From: Marsupella aquatica
Lineage: Eukaryota; Marchantiophyta
Length of the DNA stretch: 64,000 nt
NCBI GenBank assembly: GCA_973895155.1
Contig: OZ316897.1
Span: 13,640,001 to 13,704,000 of the forward strand
Direction of reading: 5' to 3'
The stretch's first letter is position 1, and each line of letters starts with the position of its first letter. The position numbers and the translations under genes are program-made. Shown piece by piece: positions 10,795 through 20,311 of this stretch. The notes under the pieces were generated by a model that saw only the letters and a list, made by a program, of their open reading frames with translations, did not search any database and was not told the DNA's origin.

Positions 10795-12480
10795 TCAAAG
10801 ATCTTCCTGCTTTAAGAATGAGCCGATTGGTCTGCTATGCCGAGAAGAAGAGCATGAGCAGCTTGCCCCAGTTGGCTGCCGCACCATATCAGTAAAGGGT
10901 AAAGGGAAATGATCCTTCAACGTAGCTTCATTTAACTTCCTGTAATCTTGACAAACCCGGATCTTGGGTTTACCATCGGGTCCAACTTTCTTGGGAACTA
11001 TCACAATTGGAGACACCCAGTCTGAATGTAAGACTGGAGTGATGAATCCAACTTCCACTAGCTTGTCAATTTCAGCTTTGACCATCAGGGAATACTTAGG
11101 GTTCATCCTTCAAATTGGTTGTCTAAATGATTTGGCCCCTAACATTAGATCAATTCGGTGTTCTCCTAATTTTGGGTCTACTCCCTTCAGGTCTTGGTGG
11201 CTCCATGCAAACACATCCTGAAATTGAATCAGTAATTCACTAATCTCCTTCTCAAGCTCAAGTGCTAGGTCCCTTCCCAAGTTCAGTTCCCTCCCTTCTC
11301 CTAAGTCAAGCTTCCGATATTGTCGTGCTTGGATCACATTAATCTGCTTCTTCAAATTCGGGTCCAGCTCGGCTTCCAGCCTCTCAAGTCTCATTCCTCC
11401 ATAGACTGGAATCTTGGCTATACTAGCCGAGTCGGTTGACTTGATTTCTCCCTCGTTATCCGTAGACTGTTCCCTTGCCGTTCTGTTTTGAATTGGTTGT
11501 CGACTTCCCTTCATGACTTGGCTTTGGATTGGTTCTGTGCATCTCATCCATTCCTGCTTCCTGAGGGTCAGGCCGTTGTGCTCTTTCGGCTTCTAGTAGG
11601 GCCTCAATTTGTTTTGCCCTCGTGATCGGCTTGTAAGCCGAACCATTGGTGTTTAATTGGTTGCCAATGATAGACGGCGTTGTGGATCCTACCGGCTCTG
11701 CCACAACGCCTGAGGAAAATCCACTGTCTCTAGTGCAGCTCCCCACTTAGCCATTTTATCCAACTTGACTACCTCTTGTGCTTCCTCCGGAATTGAAGCT
11801 AAAAATGTGGACTCTATGGCAAAGTAGTCCTCGGTCTCTTCTTCATATTCTTCCAAATCACTCTCCATAGGTTCTTGCCATAGTCCGCTGGGGGGTACCT
11901 CTGGTCCAAAGACACTTTCTTTGGTCAGGTCAGTGAGGCATTCTAGCCAACGTACCTCATCGGCTGACTCCAATCCACTGTCGTACCCGTCTACCTCCCT
12001 GATGCTTCTCCTACGGTCATCCTTGGTGTCCCAGGATACCGTGATAGAGGGGGTCCCAAAAGTGAACTCCTTCTTACCCCAATCCTCTATTACCTTGGCT
12101 AGGTACAGCCATGGCCTACCAATCAATAGTCAGAACGACGTAGGGTTTACCGACTTCATTACTACATAGTTAATGCTAAACAAGACACCTCCTATCTCAG
12201 TCTTGATGCCGGTTAACACTCCCGTGGGAATGACCTAATACCCATTGGCCATGTTCAACACTCTTCTAGTCATCTCTGGCATTAGACCCCACCCTATTGC
12301 TGTTGAATCAATCATAATACATACCCCTGATCCTGCATCGATGGGTACCAGCAGTAATATTTCTCCTTGAATCATTAATGGTAATGCTAGGGCTCCTTGA
12401 TCTTCTTCTATCATCAGCATGTCAGATCTGGTCGCTACCTTGGGTAATCTTGGCTTGCCGAGAATTGCCTTCCTTAACTA
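10795..12480 (-). pseudogene. Ty3/gypsy protease-reverse transcriptase fragment
   Basis: Read on the minus strand from about 12480 downward. It begins with a retropepsin-like region with VPIDAGSGVCIM (about 12320-12355) and LLIGRPWLYLAKVIEDW (about 12085-12130). An acidic linker follows (about 11760-12000). Then comes the pre-RT segment with FAWSHQDLKGVDP and EHRIDL (about 11130-11215). The reverse transcriptase start includes MNPKYSLMVKAEIDKL, WVSPIVIVPKK and KIRVCQDYRKLNEATLKDH (about 10910-11106). Similarity stops at about 10890, right after PLPFTD, so the YxDD catalytic region, RNase H and integrase are missing. Frames change near 11110, 11540, 11690 and 12130. The family copies element RNA into DNA; this copy cannot. 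Confidence 0.85.
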
Positions 12481-12489
12481 TTTCCGGAA

Positions 12490-13059
12490 GTGGTTGTTTC
12501 CCATGCAGAAGCAGCTTGTAGTGTTGAAGTAGTGAAGACCATGCCACCTACTACTACTAGTGAGACATGGCATGCAACAGCAGCGAGGTTGGTGGATTTA
12601 CCAGCACGCCCTACATTTGAGAGGACTAGGTTTAAACCTAGTGTTGTATCATTGGATAATCGGAGTGGTATCTTCCGATTAGTTGGGCCTTCTGGAGCAG
12701 TATACCAGCTAGAGAGGGTGTTACTGGATACTGGTGCTCAACCCTTGATGTTGGGAAAGTCTGCCATACATGGATTGGGAATACGTCCAGAGGATTTGGA
12801 GGATTGTCCCTTTCCCATTCAGACTTCATTGGGGGGACCTACACCTACACAACACATTACCAGGAGACCTCTTGATTTGAGGATTCAGAAAGGTCATACC
12901 ACAGATAGCTCACAGATACAGGCGCGAGCTATTCAGACTAAGGCAGAGTCATATAATGTGTTGGTGGGATGTACAGTGCTCTACCCTATGGGATTTATTC
13001 TTGATTTTTGGGAGGAATCAGTGTCATATAGACCTGATTGGCAGTCAGGAGATGCTTGA
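12490..13059 (+). pseudogene. retropepsin-like fragment of a different retroelement
   Basis: An open frame of 189 codons on the opposite strand from the neighbouring gypsy fragment. It contains a retropepsin-type active-site motif, VLLDTGAQPLMLG (about 12718-12756), a flap-like region, a NVLVGCTVLYPMGFILDFW segment and a C-terminal YRPDWQSGD. This protease type occurs in retroelements of seedless plants and streptophyte algae, to my knowledge. The frame stops at 13057 without a recognisable RT behind it. It meets the minus-strand gypsy fragment almost back-to-back (12480/12490), so one of the two was inserted or rearranged here. The missing gag and RT mark it as a fragment, although the frame itself is intact. 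Confidence 0.6.
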
Positions 13060-13399
13060 TTCCCTGGGCCCCCAGCATTATCAATAATGGGCTGGACGTG
13101 CGAACGGATGAAGGGTGCAAAAAATCTGATTTGAGATTAATTTTTATAATTGGCTTAGAAATATCAAGGGATGGTTTTATTCAAAGAACCTTTTCTAACT
13201 AATATAGGCTTATATAAATGTCACCCAAGTTAATATGCTTCAAGAGGTGATGTAATATGGATGTGACACGTGTCACAATAGGATTGGTCCTTGTGGTCAC
13301 CCTTTATTGGAACATGTGTATATGACATATAATTATGCTTGCAACATCTATGATTCAGAGTAGTTTAGGACTTTGGAGCTTTTGAACCCTGACTACCCT
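13060..13399. other. AT-rich non-coding stretch
   Basis: No gene seen. It lies between the retropepsin fragment and the recognisable Copia leader and may include the decayed edge of that element. Confidence 0.3.
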
Positions 13400-14798
13400 G
13401 CCATGTGGTTCAAAAATGCCCCAAAGTTGAAGTTTGGGGTTAAAGGGTCACGAACACAAAAATGTATGTACCCAAAACCCTTCTAAAACACTCCCATCAG
13501 TTTTAGAACCGTTTGCACATGATAAATTTATAACTTTTCAAGGCTTTCATAAATGGTGTAAAATGTGAAATTATAATATCTCAAATCGTTTGCACAAGCC
13601 AAAAAATTGTACACCCTAGAACCTTAAAGTGCCAAAAAATCACTTTGCAGCTTCTCAATTTCACGCAAATTTGCACAGCAACACATGGCAGCACGGCAAC
13701 ATCAGCCACAAAATGACCAAAAATAAAAGTTGCTGGAATTGAAATCCAAGAGCACTCCTGGGTACCTTAGAAGGTATCAGATTTTGTCCCAAAATCCGTT
13801 TGCCAAAAACATATTTCAGTTGAGATATTTTTACCGCCGAGTAAGGGGGGTCAAAACGTAAAAATTGGACCCCCGAGGAGAATCATTTCACTCAAATCCG
13901 CAAGCAAAGTCGGTTTGACAAATCGTTTGCACAAGCCTCTACTCAACTCCCTCAAGTATGTCGATGCAAAATATTTTGTTGATATAACATCGAATAATTT
14001 GCCGAAAATCCGATTTTGTCACAAAAATGAGCTTGCTCCAAAAGTAGCTTTTCCTTAAATTCTCGCAATCCTTGTACAGGCCCTGAAAGAAATTTTTCAG
14101 AGCTGCCCAAAGGTTGCCACGTGCCCCCTAGGCCCCCTCAAACCCCATGTTACCCCCTCGACCTTTTTTTTGCGTCCATGCGTCGTCCCGCGCGAGTAAA
14201 TACTTGCGACAGACTTACCCCCTGGTGGGATATCTAAGATATCTCTTTGGGGTTTTAACGAAAAGCAAACCCAATTTCAGATTCTAAAACTAAACTTCAA
14301 GGCGCTTCAAATCAATATAAGGAACTATGAAAATGGTGAAAAATTGAGGGAAATAAAATTTGGACAAGATCGCTGATTTTGACCTAGTCACCATAGCCAA
14401 GAATTTCGAGCTCAACTCAATTCAAGAGTTCTTCGCGATAACTCATTGAAACACATTGATTTCTTCACCACCGTATTCCATTGCAACACCACTCACACCC
14501 AACTTTCCTTCAATGATCACTAACGTCTTACAAGAAACCAAAATCACATCCCAGAAGCCACGTTTATCTCAGTAATCAAGTCGGGACCTCAAAAACTATT
14601 GAAAAACTGTCTAATATGAAAATTGAAATTACTCAGCCATATATGAACAATCTCTCGACTAAACGTGCAAGTTTCCATTCCATAGACCTCCTTATCCGAT
14701 GACCACTTCGTATGTCAATGTTCACACTTCCACCGTGCCCCCAAAAATTGTCAATCGATCACGATAAACTGTTGAGACATCAACTGATCCAACCCAAA
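13400..14798 (-). mobile_element. Copia 5' untranslated leader, minus orientation
   Basis: This is the leader between PBS and gag of a minus-strand Copia element whose gag-pol is absent. From about 14070 to 14330 it matches the leader of the young Copia element at about 55019-55270. Shared words are CTTGTACAGGCCCTG, a CCCCTCGAC run, GATATCTC, GGGGTTTTAACGA/CGGGTTTTGACGA, CAATTTCAGATT/CGATTTCAGATT and ATCAATATAAG/ATCGATATAAG. The order is the same in both. The conserved text is non-coding in both copies, with many stops in all frames here. Confidence 0.65.
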
Positions 14799-14810
14799 GC
14801 TCTGATACCA
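14799..14810 (-). promoter_or_regulatory. primer binding site of a Copia element
   Basis: On the minus strand this reads TGGTATCAGAGC, the usual plant Copia site complementary to the 3' end of initiator methionine tRNA. Two bases (AT) separate it from the adjoining LTR end, as in the young element at 55783-55794. Confidence 0.8.
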
Positions 14811-14812
14811 AT

Positions 14813-15142
14813 TGTAGGATCAAAATGGACAACATGACGTCTCATAATCATCAATCATTCAACACCCAAGTACACCGACACAAAGATACTGATTCACTCT
14901 GTCAGGGCTACGTCCACGGCCGCACCAAGAGCTTCACTATGAACATGAAAAGTATATATCACCATAGCTCCATGGTCCAACCTCTCTCTCTCTCACACAC
15001 AAAGTTCTTACCTAAGTGTTCTCTCGTCATGGGATACAAAGAGGGTTATCCCTTCATGAAGAGTCTAGTCAACTAATGTTAACTCCGGTCAACTTACTCT
15101 AGTTACCTAGCCAAGATTGAGTGAAATCCCTAACATAGGACA
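14813..15142 (-). mobile_element. Copia LTR (5' LTR of the minus-strand relic)
   Basis: The inner edge is fixed by the primer site. On the plus strand the LTR starts TGTAGGATC at 14813. The outer edge is best placed at CATAGGACA, 15142, giving TG...CA ends and about 330 bases. The strand-specific word GTGGACGTAGCC lies at 14906-14917 (minus) and a short CT/GA run at about 14982-14996. No matching second LTR or target duplication was found, so the element is truncated. The outer boundary is tentative. Confidence 0.55.
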
Positions 15143-16199
15143 ATTTACTGATCTAGAATCCTAATCTGAGCAAAAAATCTATTTTGGGATCGATGGAAGA
15201 GACAAGTCCCACATTGTCTTGGGAATAGTAAGTTGTCAGAACACGTCGGATGTCTGGCTGTATGTGCTAATTATGCTATTTTTCACTTATAAGATACTTC
15301 ATGCTTAGAACCAATTCCCTTAAGAGCCTTGTCCCTTCCCAACCATTTCTCAAGTTCCTTGGGTTCCCCCTGTGCCTCTTGCGATTTTCTCTAGATAAGC
15401 TGGGTGGGAAGGGCGTTCAATTTTCTGCAAAGACTCATACACTTTTGGTACCAAGAGATATGTGTGATCTACTCCAGATATTGACAATAACACCAGAGTA
15501 GTCAGGACCAGGCCCACACTCCACAAATCTATCCTCCAAGTGATAATCTTCTCTACGTGCTTCTTTCAAATCTTGGCTATGATCTATCATCTATTACACT
15601 ATTATGAACACACTCACATCCCCATCTGTGCATCTATATAGTATTAATGGATCCGACGACGTGATAATCGCAATGTATCTTTTTTCCTCAAACTTCTGTG
15701 TAAGAACCTGCCTAATATCTACCTTTCTCTTTACTATCAACTTAATGCTCACTGTAAAATGCAAATTCAGAATCTGCGGACTCTCATTCAAATAAATATT
15801 CATATTCATATTTTCTATATGCTTTTTCTAATTAAGAGAGGTTCGATGGCAGAGCCGTTGCTACTTGATCACAGGTTTGTAGACATTATATCTATGGTAT
15901 TGGTGGTATAATCGACCTTGCCAGATTCAAAACTCCATCTTCAAGGTACTCGAGTAGTGGCAATGCCTTCCATGATCAAGAACCCTTAGAACCTTTAGAA
16001 CCCTTAGAACCCTTCCACCATAGAAACCAATGGCATAGTCATTTCGTTAGTCCTAGAACCAATATTCAAGCATTCCTCTAATGCAAATGCACACAATATG
16101 TGTTCTATGCACTCTCTATCCTCATACTCATATGCTTGAAATGTTGGAAAAATGGACTCCCCTGGGAGAGCGAGCCTCCCTCTTATTTATAGTTTGAGC
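15143..16199. other. non-coding stretch, no gene recognised
   Basis: Open frames are short and lack known motifs. A small repeat of AGAACCCTT/AGAACCTTT units is at about 15979-16016. A TATTTATAG word near 16192 could be a TATA element of an old LTR, but no pair of ends was found. Confidence 0.3.
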
Positions 16200-16450
16200 C
16201 AGGCTATGCTGGTCCATTTACAAGAGTATCCTAGAAGATACTAGAAATTACTAGAACTTACTAGAGTTAATTTTTTTATCATGATAAATTCTAGAAGTTA
16301 CCAAAAATTATTTTTTATTATGGTAAATTCAAGAAATTACTATTTACTATGATAGATTTTAGAAGTTATCAAAATTTACCTTTTTATTATGGTAAATTCT
16401 AGAAATTATTATTTACTATGGTAGATCTTGAAAATTACCAAGACTTAAAA
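16200..16450. repeat. AT-rich imperfect tandem repeat
   Basis: Units of about 70 bases alternate TATTATGGTAAATTCTAGAA-like and ATTTACTATGGTAGAT-like words from about 16262 to 16440 with many substitutions. There is no coding signal. It resembles decayed minisatellite sequence inside an old element. Confidence 0.5.
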
Positions 16451-16784
16451 TTTTACTTGGTAAAACCCAAAAATCTACTTGTTACCATATAAATCTTACT
16501 GAAAATCTTTACTTTTATATTTTCATAAAAAACCAAATTATTCTTCATATATTCTAATTTTCTTACGACACCGTCCACTTTAGTAAAGTGCACCACAAAT
16601 TTACTTATTTTAGACTCACTTAAATGACTCATTTTTATTAATAGATAGGTTATTTTGATTTTTCTATTTCTATATCCGAGTAGGTAGTTGATAGGATAGC
16701 AAGTGTATTCACCAAAAAGGTCCACAACTACGACACAATTGGTACATCAATGCACTCTAACGCAACAAGTTGCACACTACTCAC
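16451..16784. other. no gene recognised
   Basis: One minus frame (16453-16725) is open for about 90 codons with no recognisable domain. The composition is AT-rich like the flanks, and I regard it as chance. Confidence 0.3.
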
Positions 16785-17725
16785 AAATCACTAAATTTTC
16801 CTTGGAATTGATTTTTTTTTAAAGTTTTAACCCGCCAAAAACCCCACGGGCAGGGCAAACACGCCTCACGGCAAAACAAGACCACCTCCTCTTGGGGGGG
16901 GATCACAAGGGGCACAAAAGAAACCATCCCAAGACAAACCAAAACCAGCAAGTCAAGAGAGAATAGCAGTAGCAAATGAGAAGAGAGGGTCCCATGTAAG
17001 GACCACAACTAAGACCTAATCACGCATTCTAACCCTATTGTGGGCACAGGGTCAACCACCAGTGGAAATACAGCCCCTGCCATCATTGAGCCAGAGCCTA
17101 CGTGAACTGTCAATCCTATCTTTTGCCCGACACAACCGGGTGTTCTTTCTACCAGGGGGTGAGCATCTGCTCACCGCATTCAAGCTCTCCGCAGCCTTAG
17201 AAAGCACTAGGCCCATATCAAATGTACGTCTACCACCTGCACTGAACATATGGGAGTTCCTGCATAGCCACAACATCCATAAAATCTGGTGCAAGACAAA
17301 AAGTTTGGCAATCTGCTCAGGGTCCCTCCCATGAGCAGAGTCCAACATAGACAACAGCCCCTGGCCGATTGGTAAGCCCAACTCACGTAAGAAGCAATGA
17401 CAGAGTTCCCAGCACCTCACAGCAATGCACACCCAAAGAACATATGGGGGATGGTCTCTAATGTACCTCTACACACTTTGCAATCACCATTGCTCACACC
17501 AATTCTAAGTGCCCTAGCTCCCGTGAATAGACCCCCAACAATAATTCTCCAGATGAATGTCTTGCCCCTGGTTGGCAGGTCAGAGGCCCACAGTCTAGAC
17601 CACCCCAAGTTGCATCTCAGTTCAGGTCTAGAAATGGACCAGATCCGGTTAAGGCGGCCGTGATTTGAGCTTTTGGGCCGCAGGAATTCATAAACACGAC
17701 AGTTCTCCATAAATCACTAAGTTTT
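16785..17725 (-). mobile_element. 5'-truncated LINE (L1-like) 3' end with target duplication
   Basis: The minus-strand protein fragments match the C-terminal region of plant LINE ORF2. A zf-RVT-type zinc-binding segment (TFIWRIIVGGLFTGARALR, then CKVCRGTLETIPHMFFGC) is at about 17417-17600. After a frame change a tail with LFVLHQILWMLWLCRNSHMF follows (about 17250-17310). The reverse transcriptase domain is absent, typical of 5' truncation during target-primed reverse transcription. A nearly identical 15-base word flanks it: AAATCACTAAATTTT at 16785-16799 and AAATCACTAAGTTTT at 17711-17725. An A-run on the minus strand (T-run at about 16811-16819) sits close to the 3' end, with about 11 bases between. 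Confidence 0.75.
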
Positions 17726-18243
17726 GAAGTAGGTCTTAAGATTTTTGATGAAATAAAATATGTTTGTAATTTTTGTTCCTACTTCCCCAAATAGGTTTGG
17801 CCCGTTGGGCTAGTACAATGGATGTGATATGAACTTGAATTATTTTAGTGTTAATTACTCATAAATATTAATAAAAATTTCCAAAAGCAATTATGATGTA
17901 GATTAATCTCACACTACATGAAACTATAACGAATTGTAACATCTTGGTATTGGATAGGACTTCATCCATGGTTCACGAGTCACTAAGCATGTGTGAGGTT
18001 AAATTCACTATCGCTCATAATTGAATTATCAATGTCCTTTTGACTGGAGACGAGTCTTCCAATTCATCACCCTCTTCAACATTGTCTTCCTTGTCTTCGG
18101 CTTAAGTCATTACCATAGAATCTTGTAATATTTCCTCTCTATTTGTAAAATTTGGAGGCACATTTTGTTTGTGGAGAGGGAAAGAAATTCATTCCTCAAT
18201 GATTTGATTTATTTACTTAGATGCTTGATGAGTTGCAACTATG
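17726..18243. other. non-coding stretch, no gene recognised
   Basis: AT-rich with short frames only. It is the upstream neighbour of the NAM-associated pseudogene's 3' end. Confidence 0.3.
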
Positions 18244-18938
18244 TCAGTCCCTCTTTGTTTTCCAGAACTTTTGAGCTTGCTCATCTAGGTTTCTTATGTT
18301 CATAAAAAACAATTGAATCTCATACACATCTTCCATGGCACGAGCCTTGATATTCAATGTAGTTGATGCTTGAGGTGGATTCAGCCAATGAATTCTTTTC
18401 TTCATTACCTTTCTGTGGAGTGCAGCCAACTCTTTTGTTTTCTTGTTGTTGATTGGGCGATTAGTAACCATCTCTAGTGTACCACTCTTATTTGCAAGGC
18501 TTTCCTCTTTAGCCAAATCAATGTTTGTTCTCTTTACCTCTAAAGTTTTTGCTCTTCTTTTGCTCGGAGGCTCTTTCCAGATGTTTGTCATTCAATCATG
18601 CAACTTGCCACTTTGGGGAATCCTTGGAGATAATCACGCACCATTGAAAATTAACTGTAATCTTTTATTGCTTATAAAGTGCCATGACCTTCTCCATTTG
18701 CGAATAGACCTTGGCACATTCTTCACAACACTTTGGTACTTCCTCCCAAATTGGACATGGCTTTTGTGAAGTAGCCTTCAATCTTGGTCCAATAAACATC
18801 AGACTTTTGTTCGTATCCTAAAGCTGAACAATTATTTCATGTAAGCCATGACCTTGCAATCTGATGGACCTTAATGTTGGAGAAATTGACTTGTTTCTTA
18901 CCGGCCTTGCCCTTGGGAAAGACATCACTTGAAGCCAT
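18244..18938 (-). pseudogene. NAM-associated / Myb-like (Harbinger-accessory type) pseudogene
   Basis: Read from an ATG at 18938. The first part contains an ARSWLT word, then after an in-frame stop GYEQKSDVYWTKIEGYF, matching the SWLxxxxDxxxGxxQKxxxFWxRI pattern of plant NAM-associated and PIF/Harbinger Myb-like accessory proteins. Further stops and shifts follow (about 18660-18770). The last open part (18244-18591) contains RPINNKKTKELAALHRKVMK, the RPxGxKxAKE motif of the C-terminal domain. Such proteins help Harbinger transposases reach the nucleus and bind element ends. Here it is broken and far from the transposase at 57 kb, so no functional pairing is claimed. Confidence 0.65.
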
Positions 18939-19436
18939 ATTGCCAAAGAGAGGCTTTCAATTTTGACAATGGGAGCACAAGAGACCTAGCAATCAACAAT
19001 GAGATGTTTAAGAATGTGAGTCAAATCTTGATTCAAGGCAAAAAAGGTTTAATTTTGCATTTGCTTCCTTTGCACACAAACTCTTTGCGCACAAGACAAG
19101 GTCTTTCTAAGATGGTCCAATCTTGATCTTGTCAACAAAAAGTGCGGTCATTTAGCATTCTCGTAAGTTGGAACTCTATTCCAAAAAGTTACGTTAGTGC
19201 TTGATCCAAATAGTTTACTTTTTTCCTCCAAGTTAGTGGGTTTGCCCAAAGTTGCATTAGCATCTAGTCGTGTCACCTACTCGTAATTGCTCCGGCGTTG
19301 CCTAACTCCAACATTGAGTCCCTATTAGATTTGCTACCATCATGGTCATTAGGGATGCAACTAACAAAGAGGAGGCTAGTAAGAGCAAGGACAAGACTTG
19401 AGAAAAGTGCACTCTAATTTAACTCTATTGGGCCCG
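18939..19436. other. no gene recognised
   Basis: Short frames only. It follows the start of the NAM-associated pseudogene and may hold its promoter or another repeat edge. Confidence 0.3.
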
Positions 19437-19765
19437 TTGCTCATCACGGAAATATGAATTATTTTTCCGACGGATCACCATAGGGGCCGGAAGAGCCCTA
19501 CATGAGCCCAATCGTGGGGCCGCATATTTCCCGACCAACGGACCCAAGGGCCAAAAGTTATGGCCGACTCAAGTCGCATACTTGTAATTTGGGCCAGTCA
19601 TGGAACTCGACTACCTTAACACTTAGATCCGGCATCGTTGACTCTGACACTGAGCTTCCTTATGGTCCAGGCCCGGATAGGCCATCCGAGGAGGACTTAG
19701 CATGGGGAGACTTATGGACAATGAGACGTGGCACTAGCGAAGGCAAGGCACCAAGCTGGTGACAC
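19437..19765. repeat. GC-rich dispersed repeat fragment
   Basis: The first 135 bases match 30256-30390 closely: GGGCCCGTTGC, ATCACGGAAA, TTTTTCCGA, GGATCACCATAGGGGCC, CACATGAGC/TACATGAGC, GGGCCAAAAGTTATGGCC. It is a third partial copy of the GC-rich unit seen twice at 24265-31560. No protein is recognised in its open frame. Confidence 0.6.
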
Positions 19766-20311
19766 ACACTAAGAACTTAGACTAGCTGAAAGCGGGTATG
19801 TAATATAGTAGTTATTCAGAATTATTGAGAAAACTTGAAAATTTTCAACTTTTTGAGATAAGTAGTGATTCAACTCAGGTTATTTATATTAATTAGGAGA
19901 ATTAGAAGTAGCTAAGCCACCCTAGAGTACATACCTGTAGTTTACTAAAACTAGTTACTTTTAAAGCCATGTCAAATCGGGAGTCGTAAAAGCAGCATAT
20001 GCATTTAGACGGAAAGACACTTATGCGCTCATGCGCTTATGCGCTCCCTACCTTGTGGGTAACTAAAAGTAGTCGTTGATGACAAGGAGAGAGAGAGAGA
20101 TTTACTAGGCCACCTGCTCGCGATGAATACTTCCACTTTCTTGTTTTGATACCAAACGCCTCAACGCCCATACACTGATACGCAGAGATGCTTATGCGTT
20201 GTGGCGCTTATATGCTTATACGCGAACATGCCAATGCGCCGCGACCTTTTGTGACTTAGACTCTCAAATCAACGGTGAAGCAAATCTCAAGAATTATAGC
20301 TAAGACCCTTC
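19766..20311. repeat. leader of ORF-X copy 2 with TATGCGC clusters
   Basis: No gene. At about 20019-20050 the words CTTATGCGCTCATGCGC and TTATGCGCTCC follow each other. At about 20180-20240 GCTTATGCGT, GCGCTTATATGCTTATACGC and CCAATGCGCC recur. A GA microsatellite sits at about 20086-20100. The same TATGCGC word cluster lies downstream of ORF-X copy 2 (about 22980-23042), so the motif brackets the ORF. Confidence 0.5.
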
